64,000 bases of DNA from Synechococcus sp. AG-679-C18 (GTDB lineage Bacteria; Cyanobacteriota; Cyanobacteriia; PCC-6307; Cyanobiaceae): positions 62,001 to 126,000 of the forward strand of contig QCUL01000003.1 of assembly GCA_003210755.1 (NCBI GenBank), read 5' to 3'. Shown here piece by piece: positions 58,565-64,000 of the stretch; the stretch's first letter is position 1; each line of letters opens with the position of its first letter. The position numbers and the translations under genes were made by a program. Under the pieces are notes generated by a model. The model worked only from the letters and a program-made list of their open reading frames with translations. It did not search any database and was not told the origin of the DNA.

Positions 58565-59551
58565 TTAACGGCTCATTTCAAGCATCCGTTGCATCGGTGC
58601 AAAGGCTTTTAATCTTTCTGATTCATCCATCTTTATTTCTGGCTCCAGTGTTTTGAGGCAACTCCAAAGCTTCTCAAGTGTATTAAGACGCATATAAGGA
58701 CAAGCGTTGCAGCTACAGCCATCTAAACCTGGAACATCGATGAAGTTTTTTTCAGGAACGGTTTTACTCATCTGGTGAAGAATTCCAGGTTCCGTCAGAA
58801 CAATAAATGTTGAAGCACTGCTGTTCTGAGAATGGATTAAGAGCTTACTTGTTGAACCGATGAAGTCGGCTAAATCTAATAAATTTTCTTGACATTCAGG
58901 ATGTGCAATCACTTCTGCTTCTGGATTTTGTAACTTAAGCCTAATTAATGCTTCTTCGCTGAATGTTTCATGGACCACGCATCGTCCTGGCCAAAGCGTA
59001 AGATCCCGTCCACTCTGCCGTTGCACCCATCGTCCAAGATTTTGATCAGGTGCAAATAATATCGGCTGATCTACTGGTAGTTGGTTAACTAAATCAACAG
59101 CATTACTACTAGTGCAGATTAAGTCACTTTGTGCTTTCACTGCTGCAGTGCAGTTGATGTAACTAACGACATAATGATCAGGATGTTCAGCCCTAAAAGA
59201 TTCGAATTCGTCAGCTGGACAATCGTCAGCTAATGAGCATCCAGCATCGGTATCGGGTAACAAAACTATTTTTTCAGGGCTCAGGATTTTTGCTGTCTCA
59301 GCCATGAAGTGGACACCACAAAAGACGATCACGTCTGCATCGGTATTCGCCGCTTTGCGTGAAAGCTCCAGGGAGTCTCCGATGAAGTCAGCAATGTCTT
59401 GTATTTCAGAATTTTGGTAGTAGTGCGCCAAAATTATTGCGTTGCGCTCCTTTCGCAATTGATTGATTGCGCTGACAAGGTCGGCAGGTGCTTCTTCCAT
59501 GTTCCCGAACTTATGACCTGTCTTGGCCTTAATAGCAGACATTTTGGCCAT
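58565..59551 (-). CDS. nadA: Quinolinate synthase NadA
   Basis: The 328-residue protein has the NadA blocks [19 protein letters not shown] and [17 protein letters not shown], with candidate 4Fe-4S ligands in [18 protein letters not shown] and CNACPYM. It condenses iminoaspartate with DHAP to quinolinate in NAD synthesis. The start is [10 protein letters not shown] or the next Met. The last residues are intact. It is divergent from the metallophosphoesterase gene. Confidence 0.94.
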   Translation of the reverse strand: MAKMSAIKAKTGHKFGNMEEAPADLVSAINQLRKERNAIILAHYYQNSEIQDIADFIGDSLELSRKAANTDADVIVFCGVHFMAETAKILSPEKIVLLPDTDAGCSLADDCPADEFESFRAEHPDHYVVSYINCTAAVKAQSDLICTSSNAVDLVNQLPVDQPILFAPDQNLGRWVQRQSGRDLTLWPGRCVVHETFSEEALIRLKLQNPEAEVIAHPECQENLLDLADFIGSTSKLLIHSQNSSASTFIVLTEPGILHQMSKTVPEKNFIDVPGLDGCSCNACPYMRLNTLEKLWSCLKTLEPEIKMDESERLKAFAPMQRMLEMSR

Positions 59552-59594
59552 ATCGGGCAGGATGTTGAAAGCCTAGGCACCACTCCTGACCAGA

Positions 59595-60452
59595 TTGCGC
59601 CTCGCCATAGCCGGAGACCTTCATGGTGACTGGACTTGTCATGATGAGCGGCTGCTCGATCAGCTTCAGCCTGATGCCTTGCTTTTTGTTGGTGATCTGA
59701 GCGACGGTGATCTTCGGCTGGTCAAGGCAATCACACGTCTGCAGCTTCCCTCTGCAGTGATCCTTGGCAATCATGATCGTGGCAAAGACCGCAGCGGTGA
59801 ACGACTAAGACAGCAGATTTCAATGCTGGGAGATCTGGATTGCTCCTGGAAAATGCGCAGTTGGTCTATGCCTCCCATAGCTGTTGTTGGTGCTCGCCCC
59901 TGTAGTTCAGGTGGAGGTTTTCATCTCTCCGAAGCCGTTCAAAGTGTGTTTGGACCCGTTACTGAGGAAGAGTCAGTTGTTCGGATTGTTGAAGCAGCTT
60001 CGCTTGCACCAGATCATTGGCCATTGATTCTTTTAGCCCACAGTGGGCCAACAGGGCTGGGCTCCGATGCGTCGAGTATCTGTGGCAGGGACTGGAAACA
60101 CCCTCACATTGATTGGGGTGATCGCGATCTTGCGATTGCCTTGGAGCGTATGCGTCAACGCCGCTCCGCTGATCTTGTTGTTTTTGGTCATATGCATCAC
60201 ACGCTTAGAGGGGGAAAAGGCGAACGAGTCACCTTTCATCGAGATCGCTATGGCACTGCATACGTAAATGCAGCTTGTGTTCCACGTTCTGGTTCAGATG
60301 AAGCTGGACATCCCTTAATTCATTTTACTTGGGTTGAATTTGAGAATTGTCATCTCAGCCTGGTGAGTCATCGCTGGTTCCATCCGACTGGAAAGCTCGC
60401 TTATGAGCAGACATTGTTGCGACAGCCCAGTCCAGAAATGACTTCATGCTGA
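59595..60452 (+). CDS. Metallophosphoesterase (TIGR04168-like)
   Basis: A full set of calcineurin-like blocks is present: A-G-D-L-H-G-D-W, FVGDLSDG, LGNHDRGKDRSG, ILLAHSGP and FGHMHHTLRGG, with standard metal ligands (unlike the two variants in the zinc region). This resembles the cyanobacterial TIGR04168 family. Its stop overlaps the start of the next gene by seven bases, so the pair is cotranscribed. Substrate unknown. Confidence 0.85.
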   Translation: MRLAIAGDLHGDWTCHDERLLDQLQPDALLFVGDLSDGDLRLVKAITRLQLPSAVILGNHDRGKDRSGERLRQQISMLGDLDCSWKMRSWSMPPIAVVGARPCSSGGGFHLSEAVQSVFGPVTEEESVVRIVEAASLAPDHWPLILLAHSGPTGLGSDASSICGRDWKHPHIDWGDRDLAIALERMRQRRSADLVVFGHMHHTLRGGKGERVTFHRDRYGTAYVNAACVPRSGSDEAGHPLIHFTWVEFENCHLSLVSHRWFHPTGKLAYEQTLLRQPSPEMTSC

Positions 60453-61531
60453 TTTACATCTGCCTTAGCAGCCATGGTTTTGGTCATGCTGCACGACAAG
60501 CCACTGTCTTGAGAGCTTTGCATCGGCTTCAGCCCTCGTGGAGGCTAGTGGTCAGTTCAATGGTCTCAGCTGAATTCCTTTCGTTGGTTTGTGATGGAGT
60601 GCCCGTGGAGCAGCGCTTTGTGCGCTGGGACATCGGCATGATTCAATCCGACGCTCTCGGCGTTGATCAAGTCAAGACCATGCACTCGTTGAGGGGACTG
60701 GATTCAAAGCTTCCTCGTCTGCTGAATCAAGAAGCAGCCTGGCTTGAAAAGCAGAAGACACCAGTTGTTGTTGTTGGAGATATTCCACCTGCGGCAGCAG
60801 ATTTGGCAGCGCGGGTTGGAGCGCCGTTGGTTTGGATGGGTAATTTTGGATGGGACGAAATCTATGAACCTCTCGGTGGAATTTTCCTCGAGTATGCCGT
60901 CGCCGCAAAAGGTCTTTATCAGAAAGGTCAGATGCTTTTGCGATGTCCTTTTTCTCTTGCGATGAATTGGGGGTTAGAAGAGCACCGATTGGGACTCACA
61001 GTGCCTTCATTGCGCCAATTAACCACAGCATTAAGACTTCATCTCGAGCAGATTCGAAGGCCTCTTGTGCTCGTTGGTTTTGGGGGCTTGGGTTTCGATT
61101 TAGATCCTGCTCTATTCCAACGTTGGCCAAATCATCATTTTTTGATTCCGGCGCCAGCAACCTCTGACCTTTGTTCTCATGTTGTGTGTGATTCGAACGT
61201 CACACTTCTACCCAAGGCTGTTCGCCCTTTTGATGTGATGCCGTTCTGTCAGCGACATTTAGGTAAGCCTGGGTACAGCACTTTTTGTGAGGCATTGAGT
61301 CAGCAACTTGGAATGCATGTAGTTGAGCGTGATGGGTTTGCCGAAGCTCCTGTACTGATGGATGGCCTTCGTCGCTATGGACACCACAGGATTCTCAAAC
61401 GGCAATCTCTAGAACAAGGAGATTGGGAGTTGGACCAACCTTTGCAGGAGCCAAGATATCCAACGCCTACGAAGACAGGCTCACAAGAAGCAGCAACTGC
61501 TTTGGTTCATGTCGCAGTGAGCACTGTTTAG
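60446..61531 (+). CDS. Glycosyltransferase-like protein
   Basis: The N-terminus MLIYICLSSHGFGHAARQATVL and the later VLVGFGGLGFDL, then KPGYSTFCEALSQQLG, fit a GT-B-type glycosyltransferase (UDP-sugar-type, related to the L-arabinokinase N-domain). The chain of 361 residues has no signal peptide. It could transfer a sugar to a lipid or cell-wall precursor. It is translationally coupled to the upstream metallophosphoesterase. Confidence 0.72.
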   Translation: MLIYICLSSHGFGHAARQATVLRALHRLQPSWRLVVSSMVSAEFLSLVCDGVPVEQRFVRWDIGMIQSDALGVDQVKTMHSLRGLDSKLPRLLNQEAAWLEKQKTPVVVVGDIPPAAADLAARVGAPLVWMGNFGWDEIYEPLGGIFLEYAVAAKGLYQKGQMLLRCPFSLAMNWGLEEHRLGLTVPSLRQLTTALRLHLEQIRRPLVLVGFGGLGFDLDPALFQRWPNHHFLIPAPATSDLCSHVVCDSNVTLLPKAVRPFDVMPFCQRHLGKPGYSTFCEALSQQLGMHVVERDGFAEAPVLMDGLRRYGHHRILKRQSLEQGDWELDQPLQEPRYPTPTKTGSQEAATALVHVAVSTV

Positions 61532-61806
61532 AACGCCTGATCGCAACCATAAATATTATTTATCTAATCGCAGAATCCTTGCTGCTTCTAGCTTTGCAGT
61601 ATTTGGTGTCCCATCTGAGTCTCGTTTAATCCTGGGGACGATTTTTTGCCTGTCACATCAAGTCTTGGGTGACTCGGGTGTGTTCGTCAAAGTTCCACCG
61701 TTCGATGGTTTTTTCTCGAACTCATATTGCTGAAGTCGATATTTTCACTGCTGCTAGCAAGCAACTTGTTGATTCTCTCCTCCGGTCAATCCTCCTCTTG
61801 CCTCCT

Positions 61807-62550
61807 ATGACTTTTCTTGCAAAAACTGTCTGCCCTGTCCTAACAGCAGCATTTGCAAGCTTTGTTCCCCAATTAATGAGTCCTCAGTCAGCAAATGCAG
61901 TTGTTGCTGCATTTCCTACCCTCGAATCGTCTCGTTCTGGATTGATTCATTCAACCGATCAGCCTCCTGCCAGTGCTCTTCCATACGTCATTACTCCTGA
62001 AAGACGCGCTCTCTTAAATACCATTCGCTTTGCTGAAGGCACGTGGAAAAGGGGGCATGACATCGGCTATCGAGTGATGTTCGGAGGGAGTCTGATGGGA
62101 TCGATGGATCGACATCCAGACCGTGTGATCTATTCCTCTCGTTACGCGAGTGCTGCAGCTGGCGCCTATCAATTCATGCCTTTCACTTGGGATCTTGTGA
62201 AACGCAGTATCGGCGTTAGGGGTTTTGGGCCTGAAGTACAAGATCAAGGTGCCTTATTTCTGGTTCAAAGACGTAAGGCCTTGCGTCTGACAGATGTTGG
62301 GGTGATGACTCCTCAGCTTGCAGCCAAGCTCGCCCCAGAGTGGGCTTCATTCCCAACTCTGCAAGGGCGCAGTTATTACGGTCAGCCTGTGAAACGGTTC
62401 ACTAATCTGCAATCTTTTTACAGCGTCAATCTGAGTCAACTTCGTCAGATCAGAGATCAGCGTCAGGAAGCTCTCAGTGATCAATCCGAAGAAGCTGGTG
62501 TTAAGCCTCCCGTATGCTCAGGTCCATCAATTCTTTGTGGAATGCCTTGA
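61807..62550 (+). CDS. Secreted GH104-type lysozyme/lytic transglycosylase
   Basis: From ATG 61807 there is a signal peptide (MTFLAKTVCPVLTAAFASFV ... S-A-N-A). The catalytic domain reads LLNTIRFAEGTWKRG (Glu of the lambda-lysozyme type), GYRVMFGGSLM, and ASAAAGAYQFMPFTW. This fits the GH104 lambda-lysozyme-like fold. It should cleave peptidoglycan in the periplasm. An upstream in-frame GTG at 61669 would add a long unlikely leader. Confidence 0.82.
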   Translation: MTFLAKTVCPVLTAAFASFVPQLMSPQSANAVVAAFPTLESSRSGLIHSTDQPPASALPYVITPERRALLNTIRFAEGTWKRGHDIGYRVMFGGSLMGSMDRHPDRVIYSSRYASAAAGAYQFMPFTWDLVKRSIGVRGFGPEVQDQGALFLVQRRKALRLTDVGVMTPQLAAKLAPEWASFPTLQGRSYYGQPVKRFTNLQSFYSVNLSQLRQIRDQRQEALSDQSEEAGVKPPVCSGPSILCGMP

Positions 62551-62555
62551 AACGG

Positions 62556-63365
62556 TCACTCTTCTGACTCCTCAGCTAATTTCCTTCCCACGGTGGATTG
62601 AGCGATCAGATAGGCACCAACGATTCCTCCAATAAATCCCATTCCATTTCTGATTAGAGGAAGAAGATCGCTTGTTCTAGTGACGACTGGAGCGATTCCA
62701 AACACACCAAACAACATTACCCATAACGGGGATAACAGTAGAACCCAAGCCCAAGCAATCTTTTCACCTTCTTTGCGGGGATAGGCAGCAAATCCTGCAA
62801 TTAATCCACCAAGGATCGATGTGGCCAAAGTTAAAAGCCATTGTTCTTGTGGTAATCCAGGTACAAACTGACATCCACCACGGTCAAGGCAAAGTTCTAC
62901 AGCGCCGATACTTGCCAGAATTGAACCGTCTTCTCCATTATCCCGAACGTAATATTGATTTCCATAACGGGTTTGTAGTTCCACCCACCAAGTACGTGGC
63001 ATCAAGGCAAAAAACGCATCCCCCACGTTGAAATTGAGCAGATTGCCGCCACGAGGATCTCCAACAATGAGCAAACTGCGTTCATCGAGCCCCCAAAATT
63101 CTTTTACCGCTAAACCAGGGGTACGCTCGTATTGAGTCAGAACTCTCAGTTTCCATCCGCTGCGTTGTTCAAAGTCATCTAGTGACTTTTCAAGCTCCTG
63201 GAGCTCGTTTTCACTGAAGGCGCGTGCTAAGTCGATCACCGGAGTTGGATGATCGGGAAGTAATTCGGGGTTATCACTCGCCAGCGCAGGAGTTGCTACT
63301 AGAAGCAAGAGAAATAAGCTGAAAACTGGGAACAGAAGTCGACTGAAGCGCTGATGTGTTCCCAT
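62556..63365 (-). CDS. psb32: TPM-domain thylakoid protein (Psb32-like)
   Basis: A signal peptide (LLFPVFSLFLLLLVATPALA) precedes a TPM domain (IDLARAFSENELQELEKSLDD, GWKLRVLTQYE, VGDPRGGNLLNFNVGD), and the C-terminal part has two to three membrane helices. It resembles cyanobacterial Psb32, which protects photosystem II against photodamage. The topology fits a lumenal TPM domain. It is convergent with the lysozyme gene. Confidence 0.82.
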   Translation of the reverse strand: MGTHQRFSRLLFPVFSLFLLLLVATPALASDNPELLPDHPTPVIDLARAFSENELQELEKSLDDFEQRSGWKLRVLTQYERTPGLAVKEFWGLDERSLLIVGDPRGGNLLNFNVGDAFFALMPRTWWVELQTRYGNQYYVRDNGEDGSILASIGAVELCLDRGGCQFVPGLPQEQWLLTLATSILGGLIAGFAAYPRKEGEKIAWAWVLLLSPLWVMLFGVFGIAPVVTRTSDLLPLIRNGMGFIGGIVGAYLIAQSTVGRKLAEESEE

Positions 63366-63395
63366 GGCTCTTTCGCATTACTGGCATTCTCTCCA

Positions 63396-64000
63396 ATGAA
63401 CGGTCCTGCTGTGTCCTGTCCACCTTGGCTGCAACAGCATTTTGATGAGTGTGCTGGTTCTGTTCCCTTCTCACAGTTCATGGACTGGGCCTTGAATGAC
63501 CCTGAAAACGGTGCCTATGGCAGTGGCCATCTGAGAATTGGCAAGGGCGGTGATTTTGTGACCTCAGCAAGTCTTGGGACTGACTTTTCTAGCTTGATGG
63601 GTCGTCAACTTGTTCAGTGGCTTCGGAATCTCGCCCTTACGTTTCCAACTGAAACGCTATCCGTTGTGGAACTTGGTCCCGGCGAAGCTGAGATGAGTTG
63701 TGATCTTATTGATTGTTTAGCTGAACAGCTTCCTGATTTGTTGCCTCGGTTGGAGTTTGTTCTTGTCGAGGCAAATCCTGGGATGGAGTCGCGACAACGA
63801 GAACATCTCGCACAGCATCAGCGTTCATGTGATCCGTTTCGACACCTACCTCTGCGTTGGGCCTCGTTATCAGAGCTCAAGAACCAGCCGGTCATCGGCA
63901 TCTTTATTGCTCATGAGCTTCTGGATTCGTTCCCAGTCGAGCGCCTTGTGCTGATGAATGGGAGATTGCATCGTCAAACGGTCGAGTCTGTTCCCATAGG
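63396..64000 (+). CDS. MidA-family SAM methyltransferase, N-terminal part
   Basis: The frame opens at ATG 63396 (MNGPAVSCPPWLQQHFDECA) and runs off the right edge, so only the first about 200 residues are seen. It contains GDFVTSASLGTDFSSLMGRQ and the SAM strand VVELGPGEAEM, then FIAHELLDSFPVERL, matching the COG1565/NDUFAF7 (MidA) family of protein arginine-type methyltransferases. It starts about 30 bp from the divergent Psb32-like gene start. Confidence 0.85.
   Translation, partial: MNGPAVSCPPWLQQHFDECAGSVPFSQFMDWALNDPENGAYGSGHLRIGKGGDFVTSASLGTDFSSLMGRQLVQWLRNLALTFPTETLSVVELGPGEAEMSCDLIDCLAEQLPDLLPRLEFVLVEANPGMESRQREHLAQHQRSCDPFRHLPLRWASLSELKNQPVIGIFIAHELLDSFPVERLVLMNGRLHRQTVESVPI

Noticed and set aside
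59595-60452. Assigning this metallophosphoesterase to the ligase-associated PdeM nuclease
   Set aside because: It is separated from the repair operon by nadA, on the opposite strand, and coupled to a glycosyltransferase; the TIGR04168-type reading fits better.

Overview
The window looks like a chromosomal segment of a marine picocyanobacterium (Synechococcus/Cyanobium lineage). Evidence: a high-light-inducible chlorophyll-binding protein, a Psb32-like TPM protein, a fibrillin-like protein, a CYP120-like P450, many very small conserved-looking proteins, and the gene neighbourhoods znuABC/CobW/WD40 and type III PKS/FAD oxidoreductase/methyltransferase. No rRNA, tRNA, CRISPR array, insertion sequence or phage module was recognised. 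Housekeeping segments (about 53-64 kb) are denser and less AT-rich. The 12-18, 25-32 and 47-51 kb parts are AT-rich, with long gaps, decayed genes and orphan ORFs, as in picocyanobacterial islands.

Layout. 1-3 kb: tail of a flavin monooxygenase-like gene, a secreted orphan, and a ureidoglycolate-lyase-like protein. 3.8-6 kb: a glycoside-hydrolase-like protein preceded by an exact 414-bp tandem duplication. 6.3-10 kb: an RND metal-efflux pump with a very short adaptor. 10.3-24.6 kb: a probable zinc-homeostasis region with four Fur-family (best guess Zur) palindromes. They precede a CobW-like P-loop protein with a Cys-substituted metallophosphoesterase, a second, frameshifted metallophosphoesterase-like gene, znuA-znuC-znuB, and a CXCC CobW GTPase with a WD40 protein. 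Between the two halves lie an AEC-family permease pseudogene and a dienelactone hydrolase pseudogene. 25-32 kb: an unusual P450, a DUF2834 protein, an HTH/zinc-ribbon protein, gamma-glutamyltranspeptidase and orphans. 33-35 kb: glutathione-dependent formaldehyde detoxification (frmA-fghA). 35-37 kb: an MscS channel and a DUF411 protein. 37.1-41.6 kb: a type III PKS/FAD/methyltransferase operon, probably alkylresorcinol-type, with a divergent P450. 42-50.5 kb: transporter, oxidoreductases, Hli protein, aldehyde dehydrogenase, RsmE, J-domain protein. 50.5-53 kb: small proteins, fibrillin-like and DUF427 proteins. 53-58.2 kb: a ligase-associated DNA repair operon (exonuclease, ATP-dependent ligase, Lhr-like helicase) whose ligase is frameshifted at a G7 run. 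58.5-64 kb: nadA, a metallophosphoesterase/glycosyltransferase pair, a GH104-like lysozyme, a Psb32-like protein and the start of a MidA-family methyltransferase.

The most coherent system is the 10-24 kb metal regulon: import (ZnuABC), two putative G3E-type metallochaperones, and two metallophosphoesterase-fold proteins whose canonical metal ligands are replaced. All function calls come from reading motifs by eye. No database search was run.
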